A stretch of DNA of 19,656 nt from Pseudomonadota bacterium (GCA_021826035.1 JAKBBE010000043.1:1-19656), one strand, 5' to 3'. Counted from the first letter of the stretch, positions 8,203-15,903 are shown. Numbers and translations: made by a program. Notes: generated by a model not told the origin, from the sequence alone.

Positions 8203-8751
8203 ATGCTCGTGTCGCACCTGATCGATGGCCTGTGGCTCGCCTTCGTCGTGATCTGGCTGGTGGCGGCACAGTTCAACAAACGCGCCAGTGCGCATGCGCC
8301 GTGGAAAACCTGGATCGCGCGGCTCGCCATCCTCGCGCTGTTGGTCGGTGTGCGTCTGCACAGCGGCGAGGGACGGCTCGGCACCGCCGCGGGTCCGGTG
8401 CGGCAGTGGAGCGGTGCGGCGCTGGTTGCACTGGGATTGGGGTTTGCCGTCTGGGCGCGCGTGTACCTGGGGCGCAACTGGGGCATGCCGATGTCCCTGC
8501 GCGCCGGCCACGAGCTCGTGACCCGTGGCCCCTACGCGTACGTCCGTCATCCGATCTACACCGGCATCCTCCTGGCGATGCTCGGCTCAACGGTCGCGCT
8601 TGACCCGATGTGGGGGTGGGCGCTGGGGCTGTTTTTCGCCTACTTCCTCTATAGCGCTCGCACCGAGGAGCGCATGATGGGCGAGCAGTTTCCCGAGGCG
8701 TACGCGGCCTACAAAGCGCGTACGCGCATGCTCATCCCATTCGTGCTCTGA
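8203..8751 (+). CDS. Isoprenylcysteine carboxyl methyltransferase (ICMT)-family membrane protein
   Basis: A 182-residue integral membrane protein with about four to five hydrophobic stretches (roughly residues 7-22, 37-51, 69-88, and 120-150 as one long or two short helices). The C-terminal half carries the SAM-binding signature of ICMT/PEMT-like enzymes: TRGPYAYVRHPIYTG (RHPIYTG at 115-121), then RTEERMM (153-159) and FPEAYAAYKARTRMLIPF. Family members methylate small lipophilic or carboxyl acceptors using S-adenosylmethionine at the inner membrane; the bacterial substrate is usually unknown. Bacteria generally lack prenylated CaaX proteins, so the name reflects homology only. It begins nine bases after yajQ and ends at a strong inverted repeat. 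The functional link to YajQ is not clear. Confidence 0.85.
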   Translation: MLVSHLIDGLWLAFVVIWLVAAQFNKRASAHAPWKTWIARLAILALLVGVRLHSGEGRLGTAAGPVRQWSGAALVALGLGFAVWARVYLGRNWGMPMSLRAGHELVTRGPYAYVRHPIYTGILLAMLGSTVALDPMWGWALGLFFAYFLYSARTEERMMGEQFPEAYAAYKARTRMLIPFVL

Positions 8752-8759
8752 GCCGTACC

Positions 8760-8788
8760 GAGCCCTCCTGCGCTCGGCAGGAGGGCTC
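8760..8788. terminator. Perfect 12-bp inverted repeat between convergent genes
   Basis: GAGCCCTCCTGC and GCAGGAGGGCTC form a perfect 12-bp stem with a 5-base loop (GCTCG). It begins nine bases after the ICMT-family stop and ends seven bases before the ahpD stop. The position between converging genes suggests a two-way terminator, but there is no T-tract on either side. Confidence 0.6.
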
Positions 8789-8795
8789 GTGTGCC

Positions 8796-9362
8796 TCAGG
8801 CGGCATGCGCTTCCCGTGCGTCATCGGCGTTCTGGACGTTCTCGAGCACTCGCGCCACGGCATGCACCGTGGCCGCGATCCGCACGGCGCTTTGCACCGC
8901 CTCGCGGCCCAGACCGTGCTGACGAACCTGGCGTTCGTGGGCGACGATGCAGGCACCGCACCCATTGATGGCCGACACGGCGAGCGAGAGCAGCTCGAAG
9001 TCCACCTTGGCGATCCCCGGGTTGCCGATCACGTTCATCCGCAACCGCGCCGGCAGCGTGGCGTACTCGGTGTCCTCGACCAGGTGCGTGAAGCGGTAAT
9101 ACACGTTGTTCATGCCCATGATCGCCGCCGCCGCGTGCGCGGCCTGACGCTGCGCGGCATCGAGGTGCGCCCCCGCGAGCGTATCGAACGCTCCGAGCAC
9201 CTGCCGGTTGCGCGATGCGGCGGCCGAGGCGAGGGCGATTGCCCAGATCTGCGTCTCGCTCAGTCCCGGCGCGCCCGCCGTGCTGAGCACGCTGGAGAGG
9301 TTCAGCTTCAAGTCCCGCGCGTACTCCGGGAGCGCGTCGCGAATGGCATCGAGGGTATTCAT
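8796..9362 (-). CDS. ahpD: Alkyl hydroperoxide reductase partner AhpD
   Basis: AhpD is a small alpha-helical disulfide reductase of the carboxymuconolactone decarboxylase superfamily. In Mycobacterium it reduces AhpC using electrons from lipoamide (SucB/Lpd). This copy has 188 residues. The active-site motif is NGCGACIVAHE, with Cys135, Cys138 and His142, and an upstream Glu123 that fits the proton relay. The ATG at 9362 has AAGGAG about seven bases upstream and gives the family N-terminus (MNTLDAIRDALPEYA); the longer frame to 9431 is rejected because it runs into ahpC. It lies 20 bp after ahpC in the same operon. Weak CMD-family hits could be other proteins, but the cysteine pair and neighbour make AhpD clear. 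Confidence 0.93.
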   Translation of the reverse strand: MNTLDAIRDALPEYARDLKLNLSSVLSTAGAPGLSETQIWAIALASAAASRNRQVLGAFDTLAGAHLDAAQRQAAHAAAAIMGMNNVYYRFTHLVEDTEYATLPARLRMNVIGNPGIAKVDFELLSLAVSAINGCGACIVAHERQVRQHGLGREAVQSAVRIAATVHAVARVLENVQNADDAREAHAA

Positions 9363-9382
9363 CGTCGTCTCCTTCGCGCCAC

Positions 9383-9922
9383 TCACGCGACCTTGATCGT
9401 CGCTTCGCCCTGTTTCCAGTTGCACGGGCACAGTTCGTCGGTCTGCAGCGCATCAAGGACGCGTAGGACTTCCTGAGGACTGCGTCCGACGTTCAGGTCG
9501 GTCACGTAGACGAAGCGGATGACGCCCTGAGGGTCGACGATGAACGTCGCGCGCTGGGCGACGCCAGCATCGGCGTCCAGGATGCCGAGCCGCATCGACA
9601 GCTGACGCTTGATGTCCGAGAGCATGGGGAAAGGCAGGTTGCGCAGCTCCTCTTTCTCGTGGCGCCACGCCAGGTGCACGAACTCACTGTCGATGCTCGC
9701 GCCGAGCACCTGGGCGTCGCGTTCCTGGAACGCCTTCTCGAGCTGACCGAATGCGGCGATCTCGGTCGGACAGACGAAGGTGAAGTCCTTCGGCCAGAAA
9801 AAGACCACCAGCCACTTGCCCGGAAAGCTCTGTCCGTTGAAGGTCTGGAACGCGCTGGCGACGTCGTTGGAGACGACGCCGGTGAGGGAGAACTCCGGAA
9901 AGCGCTGGCCGATCGATAACAT
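9383..9922 (-). CDS. ahpC: Alkyl hydroperoxide reductase AhpC (two-Cys peroxiredoxin, actinobacterial-like type)
   Basis: AhpC reduces organic peroxides, H2O2 and peroxynitrite in the cytoplasm. The protein has 179 residues. The peroxidatic cysteine is Cys51 in FTFVCPTEIAAF. At the C-terminus DELCPCNW gives Cys165 and Cys167, so three cysteines are available, as in Mycobacterium tuberculosis AhpC. Other family motifs, FFWPKDF, GASIDSEF, LPFPMLSDIKR and ATFIVDP, are all intact. GAGGAG lies about eight bases before the ATG at 9922. It is the first gene of an ahpC-ahpD operon and divergent from oxyR, so induction by oxidised OxyR is likely. No ahpF flavoprotein is present in the window. Confidence 0.96.
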   Translation of the reverse strand: MLSIGQRFPEFSLTGVVSNDVASAFQTFNGQSFPGKWLVVFFWPKDFTFVCPTEIAAFGQLEKAFQERDAQVLGASIDSEFVHLAWRHEKEELRNLPFPMLSDIKRQLSMRLGILDADAGVAQRATFIVDPQGVIRFVYVTDLNVGRSPQEVLRVLDALQTDELCPCNWKQGEATIKVA

Positions 9923-9992
9923 GTCGCTCGCTCCTCGATGTGTGCTGCTAGGGATTCCCCGGTGGGGATGGCGCCATCATGCGGAGCGGCTC

Positions 9993-10045
9993 TTCATTGA
10001 GCCAATCGATTGATTGTATAATTGCGATAGATGATGTAAATCGAC
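9993..10045. promoter_or_regulatory. Overlapping divergent ahpC and oxyR promoters with candidate OxyR site
   Basis: On the minus strand TTTACA (10035-10040) and TACAAT (10013-10018), 16 bp apart, form a good sigma-70 promoter for ahpC. On the plus strand a perfect TATAAT (10017-10022) serves oxyR, with TTCATT (9994-9999) as a poor -35 at 17 bp. The two -10 boxes overlap by two bases. An AT-rich, palindromic stretch including CAATCGATTG (10003-10012) and GATAG (10026-10030) resembles OxyR/LysR operator elements. The operator call is inference from layout and half-site resemblance. Confidence 0.6.
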
Positions 10046-10065
10046 TCGGAGCGGAGAGGTTCACC

Positions 10066-10986
10066 GTGCCGGACATCAAGCTGAAAGATCTGCGCTATCT
10101 CGCGGCCGTGGCCGATACCCGCCATTTCGGTCGGGCCGCCGAGCGTTGCTTCGTCAGCCAGCCGACGCTCTCGGCGCAGCTGAAAAAACTCGAGCAGTCC
10201 CTCGGCGTGCAGCTGATCGAGCGTCAGCCGAACAACGTGGCGCTGACCGACGCCGGCGAGCAGATCGTCGCGCGCGCGCGGCGGATTCTCGAGGCGTGCG
10301 AGGAGGTGGTGACCCTCGCCCGTTCGCATCGCGACCCGCTCGCCGGCGTGCTGCGCGTGGCGCTGCTGCCGACCATCGGGCCGTACCTGCTGCCGCACAT
10401 CGCGCGTCCCCTGCAGCGGGCACTGCCGCGCCTGCAGTTACATCTGCATGAGTCTCAGACTGTCCCGATGCTGGAGCGGCTGAAGGCCGGTGAGTTGGAC
10501 ATGGGCATTCTCGCGCTGCCGGTGGACCTCGATGGTCTCGATGCACGCGAGCTTTACAGTGAGCCGTTCAAGGTGCTCGTCCCCGACCGTCACGCGCTCG
10601 CCCAGCGTGCGCGCGTAGCGATGGGCGATCTGGAAGGCCAGTCGTTGCTGTTGCTGGAGGAAGGCCACTGCCTGCGCGATCAGGCGCTCGCGGTGTGCAG
10701 CCGGGCCGGCCTCGCGGAGCGGCAGGACTTCAGTGCCACCAGTCTGGAGACGCTACGCCAGATGGTGGCTACCGGCGCCGGCATCACGCTGCTGCCGCAG
10801 TTGGCCACCGAGGGTGCGTACGGCAATGCGCGTGGGACACACGTGCTGCCGTTCACCAAGCCGGTGCCGAGCCGCCGTGTGGGTGCGGTGTGGCGCAAGA
10901 CCAGTGCACGGCGCGGCGCGATCGATGCGGTCTGTGCCCTCATCGCCGAGCGCATCGAGCGCTCTGGTGGCCTCGATGCGCACTGA
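10066..10986 (+). CDS. oxyR: Hydrogen-peroxide sensing LysR-type regulator OxyR
   Basis: A 306-residue LysR-family activator. The N-terminal winged helix-turn-helix (about residues 3-62) includes HFGRAAERCFVSQPTLS and QLKKLEQSLGVQLIER. The C-terminal sensor domain carries the OxyR-specific redox pair in GHCLRDQALAVC: Cys202 and Cys211, matching E. coli Cys199/Cys208 with the same spacing. Oxidation of this pair by H2O2 switches the protein to its activating form. The start is the GTG at 10066, with GAGAGG six bases upstream and the family N-terminus (PDIKLKDLRYL); the longer frame to 9979 crosses its own promoter. It is divergent from ahpC-ahpD, the likely main target, and probably autoregulates. 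Confidence 0.95.
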   Translation: MPDIKLKDLRYLAAVADTRHFGRAAERCFVSQPTLSAQLKKLEQSLGVQLIERQPNNVALTDAGEQIVARARRILEACEEVVTLARSHRDPLAGVLRVALLPTIGPYLLPHIARPLQRALPRLQLHLHESQTVPMLERLKAGELDMGILALPVDLDGLDARELYSEPFKVLVPDRHALAQRARVAMGDLEGQSLLLLEEGHCLRDQALAVCSRAGLAERQDFSATSLETLRQMVATGAGITLLPQLATEGAYGNARGTHVLPFTKPVPSRRVGAVWRKTSARRGAIDAVCALIAERIERSGGLDAH

Positions 10987-11000
10987 GCGGCGCACCCCGA

Positions 11001-11009
11001 TGGCATAAT
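11001..11009 (+). promoter_or_regulatory. Candidate extended -10 for the LCAT-type gene
   Basis: TGGCATAAT matches an extended -10 (TGn then five of six of TATAAT). Transcription would start near 11016, almost at the GTG (11019), implying a leaderless or nearly leaderless mRNA. No matching -35 is seen, which is tolerated for extended -10 promoters. Confidence 0.4.
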
Positions 11010-11018
11010 CGATGCACC

Positions 11019-12308
11019 GTGAGCCGAGTTGCCGCAGTCACAGACCACATTACGCCGTATGACCGCCTCGGTCTGAGCGATGCGGTCGTCGAGCAGTTGC
11101 TGCGCAACGGCGAGCAGCGCCCGGCGCTCGAGGCGTATTTCGGACTCGGCGAATACCATGAGCTTGCGCAGCTCGCGGCCGCCGCTGCGCAGCGCCCGGC
11201 CGACGTGTCGCGTCCGCACGTGTTCATCGTGCCTGGCATTCTCGGCTCGCTGCTCGGCGTGCGCCGGCGCGCGCCGCTGCCGGATGACGTTTTGTGGCTC
11301 GACCCTCTGGATATCCAGGCCGGGCGGCTCGCGCTCCTGGATCCGCACTGCGGCGCGCCGGTCGAGCCGCTCGGCGCGGTCCTGTACTCCCACCTGAAAC
11401 TGAAACTACGGCTGCGCGCCGCGGGGTTTCCCGTCACGCTGTACGCCTACGACTGGCGCGAGGACATTCTTACCCTCGGGGCGTCGCTGGCAGCTCGGCT
11501 GCGCGAGCATGCGCCGCGCCCGGTGGCGATCGTGGCGCACAGCATGGGCGGACTTGTCAGCCGCATCGCGCTCGCACAGGAGGGAACGGCGCACGTCGCG
11601 CGCACCGTGCTGCTCGGGACACCGAACTTCGGCGCGTTTGCCCCGCTGCAGGCACTGCGGGGCACCTATGCCGTGGTGCGCAACATCGCGCGGCTCGATC
11701 TGGGCTGCTCCGCCGAGGCGCTGGCAGAGCGTGTCTTCGGTGCGTTTCCGAGCCTCTACCAGATGTTGCCGCCGGCTGCCGATGGACTCGATCTGACGGA
11801 CCGGCGGTGCTGGCCGGACTGCGGGCCGGCGCCGCGGCCGGCGCTGCTCGAGCGTGCGCGCCAATTTCACCGGGCGCTGCCGGCACCGGACGAGCGGCTC
11901 ACGGTGATCGCAGGCATCGGCGGCAAGACGGTGACCGCAGTGGCGCGCGCGGCGGACGGGTTCCGATACACGGTCACGCGCGGCGGCGACGGTACCGTTC
12001 CTGCCGTCAGTGCCGCGCCGCCCGGCATGCAGACCTACTACACGCCCACCTCGCACAGTGACCTGACCCGCGACGCCCAAGTGGCCGCGGCGATTGTGGA
12101 TGTGCTCACCTCCGGCGTCACCACGGGCTTGCCGGCGCGCTGGTCGAGCCGGGCGCGGGCGCGGGCCGAGATCAGCGATGCGCAGCTGGCACGTCTACCG
12201 GCGGCCAAGCTGCATTGGGCGCGGCTCACCGCGCGCCAGCGGCAGAGATTTCTCGATGACCTCAACGAGCCGCCGCCTTTGCGGCTGCGTGTGCCGCGGC
12301 CCGACTGA
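11019..12308 (+). CDS. LCAT-type alpha/beta-hydrolase (lipase/acyltransferase)
   Basis: A 429-residue alpha/beta-hydrolase resembling the lecithin:cholesterol acyltransferase family. Features in order: VFIVPGILGSLLG (68-80, oxyanion-hole strand), WLDP, an AYDWRED motif (143-149) typical of LCAT proteins, nucleophile Ser175 in the elbow AHSMGG, LLGTPNFGAF, then likely Asp324 in GGDGTVP and His346 in TSHSDL completing the triad. No signal peptide is evident, so it may be cytoplasmic; the substrate could be a lipid or ester. The GTG at 11019 fits the frame and has no good ribosome site. A TGG-CATAAT extended -10 (11001-11009) would place the transcript start within a few bases of this codon. It follows oxyR by 32 bp and converges on the acyl-CoA dehydrogenase gene. 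Confidence 0.78.
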   Translation: MSRVAAVTDHITPYDRLGLSDAVVEQLLRNGEQRPALEAYFGLGEYHELAQLAAAAAQRPADVSRPHVFIVPGILGSLLGVRRRAPLPDDVLWLDPLDIQAGRLALLDPHCGAPVEPLGAVLYSHLKLKLRLRAAGFPVTLYAYDWREDILTLGASLAARLREHAPRPVAIVAHSMGGLVSRIALAQEGTAHVARTVLLGTPNFGAFAPLQALRGTYAVVRNIARLDLGCSAEALAERVFGAFPSLYQMLPPAADGLDLTDRRCWPDCGPAPRPALLERARQFHRALPAPDERLTVIAGIGGKTVTAVARAADGFRYTVTRGGDGTVPAVSAAPPGMQTYYTPTSHSDLTRDAQVAAAIVDVLTSGVTTGLPARWSSRARARAEISDAQLARLPAAKLHWARLTARQRQRFLDDLNEPPPLRLRVPRPD

Positions 12309-12320
12309 GTGGTGCGCCGC

Positions 12321-14093
12321 TCAGATGTGCTCGGCGGAGGCCTCCAGCACGCTCTCAGCGCCCCCTTCGACGATCTGGGCGAGTCCGAGCGCCTGCGGCA
12401 GCACCTGCCGGGCATAAAAGTGCGCCGTGTGGATCTTCGCCTCGTAGAACGCCCGGTCCGCCCCGCCGAGTCCCCCGGCGGCGATCGCCGCGGATTTCGC
12501 GAGCCGCCAGCCGCCGATCGTCAGCCCACAGAGCTTCAGGTAGGGCACCGAGACGGCTAATCCGTGCGCTGCGTCCGTCGCCATGGCCCCGAGCAGCGCC
12601 CGTGTCGCTCGCTCGAGCAGCGCGACGCCCTGCAGGGCCGCATCGCGCGTCCGCAGCACGGTGGGCACTGCGCTCTCGATTGCGCGCAGCTCCGCGGTCA
12701 TCTCCGACAGCAAGCTCGCCATGGCTGCGCCGCGGTCTCGGGCCAGCTTGCGGCCCAGCAGATCGTTGGACTGGATACCCGTGGTCCCTTCGTAAATCGT
12801 CGTGATGCGCACGTCGCGCACGTATTGTGCCGCGCCAGCCTCCTCCACGAACCCCATGCCCCCGTGCACCTGCACGCCGAGCGCCGCAGTCTCATTGCCG
12901 GTCTCGGTGCACCAGCCTTTGACGACCGGAATCAGCAGCTCGCCACGCTCAAGCGCTGCGCGGCGTGTTCCCTCGTCCGGGTGGTGGGCGCCCAGATCGA
13001 GCTGCAGCCCTGCGTACAAGGCGAGCGCGCGCGACGCCTCGGTGCAGGACTTCATCGTGAGCAGCATGCGCCGCACGTCCGGGTGCTCGATGATCGGCGT
13101 TGCGCTGGCCGCACCCGGCGGCTTGCCCTGCACGCGGGTGCGGGCGTATTCGGCAGCGCGCTGGAACGCGCGCTCCCCGACGGCGTAGCCCTCGACACCG
13201 ACGGCGAGTCGCGCGGTGTTCATCATGACGAACATGTATTCCAGGCCGTGATTCGCTTCCCCGACCAGGTAGCCGACCGCGCCACGGTCGTGGCCATACT
13301 CCATCACACAAGTGGGGCTGGCGTGGATGCCGAGCTTGTGCTCGATCGACGCGCAGCGCACCTCGTTGCGTTCCCCGAGCGAGCCGTCGGGGCCGATCAG
13401 CACTTTCGGCACGATGAACAGCGAGATGCCCTTGGTCCCTGCCGGTGCGCCGTCGATGCGTGCGAGCACCATGTGGATCGTGTTCTCGGTCAGATCGTGC
13501 TCGCCCCAGGTGATGAAGATTTTCTGGCCGAACAATCGGAAGTGATCCCCTTCAGGGATTGCGCGGGTGCGGATCAGCGCCAAATCCGATCCGGCCTGCG
13601 GCTCGGTCAGCACCATCGTGCCGGTCCACTCCCCGCTGATCATTTTCGGCAGATACTGCTGCTGCTGCGCCTGCGAGGCACACAGCGATAGCGCATGCAC
13701 CGCGCCGTGGGTGAGCATCGGACAGAGCTTGAACGCCAGGTTTGCCGAAGCGAGGATCTCCTGCACGGCGTTGTTCAGTGCCTGCGGTACCGGCTGGCCC
13801 CCGAAGCGCGGGTCGGAGCCGAGCTGTGGCCAGCCGCCCTCGGCGAACTGGCGGTACGCATCCTTGAAGCCCGCGGGCGTGCGGACCCCGTCGGGACTCC
13901 AGTGCGCCCCCTCCTGGTCCCCGCTGCGGTTCAGCGGCTCGAGCACCGACTCGGCGAATCGCCCCGCTTCCTCGAGGATCGTGCGGCCGAGTTCATGCGA
14001 ATACTCGGCATATTGCGGGCAGTCGGACAGGGCGGTGCTGCCGAGGAGTTCCTCAAGAACGAAACGCAGCTCTCTCAGGGGCGCGCGATACAT
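12321..14093 (-). CDS. Acyl-CoA dehydrogenase with C-terminal extension (DmdC-like family)
   Basis: A 590-residue FAD enzyme of the acyl-CoA dehydrogenase superfamily that introduces the trans-2,3 double bond in acyl-CoA beta-oxidation. The flavin-domain signature MVLTEPQAGSDL is at 160-171, followed by GQKIFITWGEHD (189-200). The second signature, VQVHGGMGFVEE, is at 408-418. The likely catalytic base is Glu435 in TTIYEGTTGIQ. About 140 residues follow the core as an extra helical domain, as in the ~600-residue group that includes 3-methylmercaptopropionyl-CoA dehydrogenase (DmdC). Many members of that group act on ordinary fatty acyl-CoAs, so the substrate is open. GGAG lies seven bases before the ATG at 14093. 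A TAAAAT -10 (14128-14133, minus) could drive it. Confidence 0.88.
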   Translation of the reverse strand: MYRAPLRELRFVLEELLGSTALSDCPQYAEYSHELGRTILEEAGRFAESVLEPLNRSGDQEGAHWSPDGVRTPAGFKDAYRQFAEGGWPQLGSDPRFGGQPVPQALNNAVQEILASANLAFKLCPMLTHGAVHALSLCASQAQQQQYLPKMISGEWTGTMVLTEPQAGSDLALIRTRAIPEGDHFRLFGQKIFITWGEHDLTENTIHMVLARIDGAPAGTKGISLFIVPKVLIGPDGSLGERNEVRCASIEHKLGIHASPTCVMEYGHDRGAVGYLVGEANHGLEYMFVMMNTARLAVGVEGYAVGERAFQRAAEYARTRVQGKPPGAASATPIIEHPDVRRMLLTMKSCTEASRALALYAGLQLDLGAHHPDEGTRRAALERGELLIPVVKGWCTETGNETAALGVQVHGGMGFVEEAGAAQYVRDVRITTIYEGTTGIQSNDLLGRKLARDRGAAMASLLSEMTAELRAIESAVPTVLRTRDAALQGVALLERATRALLGAMATDAAHGLAVSVPYLKLCGLTIGGWRLAKSAAIAAGGLGGADRAFYEAKIHTAHFYARQVLPQALGLAQIVEGGAESVLEASAEHI

Positions 14094-14469
14094 GATCGAT
14101 CTCCGCGGGACGGGGATTACAGGCTCCATTTTAACCATTTTTGTGCCATATCCTACTCCCGAGTAACTTTCCTTCCAGCCGGTAGGGTCAAGTCCCGAGA
14201 CCTCTGCGCCGGGCGGGGCGGGGTGTGGCGGTCCGTCTATGGTTGCGGTGGGTTTCGTCCCACGGGTCGACGCATATGTCAAACCTCCGGCGAGCGCCGG
14301 TCGGGCGTGGCGCGAATATGACAAGCGGTTATGACAAACATCGCCTTCGCGGCCGTCATCTGTGCGCAAGGTCCGGCGGAACGCGAGGGAGTTCACGGCG
14401 CCGCCGGCATCATGGTGTCACTCTTTGTATACACTCCAGTCGTCCACCCGCTCATCCATGGGAAATGTC
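14094..14469. other. Intergenic region with three TATGnCAA boxes and hairpins
   Basis: No credible gene is seen in this 376-bp gap between divergent genes. It holds TAAAAT (14128-14133, minus) as a likely -10 for the acyl-CoA dehydrogenase gene. It also holds three similar octamers, TATGTCAA (14275-14282), TATGACAA (14317-14324) and TATGACAA (14330-14337), that may be regulator sites. Two short inverted repeats are present: GTGGG/CCCAC (14248-14263) and CCGGCG/CGCCGG (14287-14300). A TATACACT string (14428-14435) is a possible -10 for the EAL-type gene. I could not match the region to a known riboswitch. Confidence 0.5.
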
Positions 14470-15903
14470 ATGCACGCCGCGGCACTGCACAGCGCTCATT
14501 CCGAAGATTCCGGCGCTACCGCGGTGCCGCAGAGCATCGAGGCGCTCGGCCGGCGCATTTGCGAGGCATTGCCCCCGCTGCGCCTGCACTCGGTGTCCAT
14601 CTGCGACAACCAGTGCAATGTGCTCTGGTTGAGCGAGGGCGCGCTCGGGCCGGATGAGCATGCGTTGGTTACCGATGCGCTGGAGCGTTTCGGGAGCGCC
14701 GCTGAGAGCTTCGAATCGCGTGTCGAGGACGGGCGTGTCGCAGTGTTTCTTGCCGTGCGCGCGGCGCGCGTGGGACTTGCCGGTTTGGTGATGGTTCTGG
14801 CCGATACCAAGACCGGCGGTGAAGGATTGCTCGGGCGCATCGCCACAGGACCGGTGCAAGCGTTGATCCGCGAACTCGGTGCCGCGATCCCGCACGCGCC
14901 GGCGCGCCGCGTCGATCATGACCCAACCGGGATGCTGCTGTCGCTCGCTGACGAGGCCTCTTCTGTCGAGCCGGCTTCTGCACCCCCGTCGCCCGCCCCG
15001 GCCACCGTTCTCGCACCTGCGGCAGTGGATGAGCTGCTCGCGCACGGGGAGCTGTCGCTCGAACTCGAGCCACCCGCCGCGCCGCCTACGGCCGCGCCGC
15101 AGGCGCATGCGCCGAGTCCATCGCCCGAGCCGCCGCTGTTGCAGCCGGCGCCGCCGGCCGCGGCAACTACCCCTGGCGGTTCCGCCGAGAGCGTGGCGCT
15201 CGAAGTGATGCCGTTCGTCAAATTGCGCAGCGGGGGGCGGATGCGCCGCTTCGAAGTTCTGCCGCGTGGGACGGCCCGGCAGAACCGCGATCCAGCTGCG
15301 CTCGATGCTTTGGCGATACAGAGTCTGCTGGCCTGGATGGTCGCGCACCGTTCGGACTGGACGCTCGAGCCCACCGCGTTCACCCTGAACTTGTCCATCG
15401 CCACACTCGAGGATGAGCAGTTCCTCCGCCAGCTCAGCGCGGGTTTCAGTCGCAGTGGCGTTTCCCCGGAGAGCATTGGTTTCGAGATTGCCGAACCGCT
15501 GTGCACCCAGCGACGTGCATCGGTAGAGCGGTTCATCAGCGGGTGCGAACGGCTCGGCTGCTTCGTCGTGATCGACGGGTTCACCTTCGACTCGGCCGTG
15601 GTGCCGCTGCTGCGCTCCAAGGCGGTGCGGCTGGTCAAGATCGAACCGCGGCTGTGTGCGGCCGCGCTGAAAGACAAGCTCGCCCAAGCCATGGTGGTTG
15701 CAATTGTGCAGGCGGTCAAGGTGCTCGGCATTCACTGCGCGGCACAACAGATTGAGACGCAGCAGGCGCTGCGCTGGCTCACCGCGGTCGGCTGCGACTT
15801 CGGCCAGGGATCGATGCTCGCGCGGCCACTGCCCATTGCGCGGCTGCAGGCCCCCATCGGGACCTCGGAGGCTGCGTCGTTGAGCGCCGGCGGGGCAAGA
15901 TAG
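14470..15903 (+). CDS. Degenerate EAL-domain protein (probable c-di-GMP sensor or signalling protein)
   Basis: A 477-residue protein in three parts. Residues about 20-140 form an unrecognised alpha/beta domain. Residues about 165-240 are a Pro/Ala-rich linker. Residues 247-462 resemble an EAL c-di-GMP phosphodiesterase domain. EAL landmarks present: EVLPR (262-266, the E-x-L-x-R motif), Asn307 in LNLS, FEIAE (338-342), Lys390 in VKIE, QQIE (426-429) and GQGSMLARPLP. The metal-binding DDFG loop is altered to DGFT (369-372), Asp of LKID is Glu391 and the first Glu of AEGVE is Gln426, so catalysis is probably lost. No membrane segment is seen. The ATG at 14470 (GGGA seven bases before) is preferred; an in-frame ATG at 14458 would add four residues. 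A LytTR regulator gene follows after 53 bp. Confidence 0.75.
   Translation: MHAAALHSAHSEDSGATAVPQSIEALGRRICEALPPLRLHSVSICDNQCNVLWLSEGALGPDEHALVTDALERFGSAAESFESRVEDGRVAVFLAVRAARVGLAGLVMVLADTKTGGEGLLGRIATGPVQALIRELGAAIPHAPARRVDHDPTGMLLSLADEASSVEPASAPPSPAPATVLAPAAVDELLAHGELSLELEPPAAPPTAAPQAHAPSPSPEPPLLQPAPPAAATTPGGSAESVALEVMPFVKLRSGGRMRRFEVLPRGTARQNRDPAALDALAIQSLLAWMVAHRSDWTLEPTAFTLNLSIATLEDEQFLRQLSAGFSRSGVSPESIGFEIAEPLCTQRRASVERFISGCERLGCFVVIDGFTFDSAVVPLLRSKAVRLVKIEPRLCAAALKDKLAQAMVVAIVQAVKVLGIHCAAQQIETQQALRWLTAVGCDFGQGSMLARPLPIARLQAPIGTSEAASLSAGGAR

Noticed and set aside
10695..11018. N-terminal extension of the LCAT-type protein into oxyR
   Set aside because: It is out of frame with conserved OxyR coding sequence and shows no hydrolase features.
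14094..14396. N-terminal extension of the acyl-CoA dehydrogenase to 14396
   Set aside because: The family N-terminus and a GGAG site fit ATG 14093; the extension crosses the promoter region and is low-complexity.
14100..14460. c-di-GMP riboswitch upstream of the EAL-type gene
   Set aside because: I could not find the conserved GEMM core sequences; only short generic hairpins are present.
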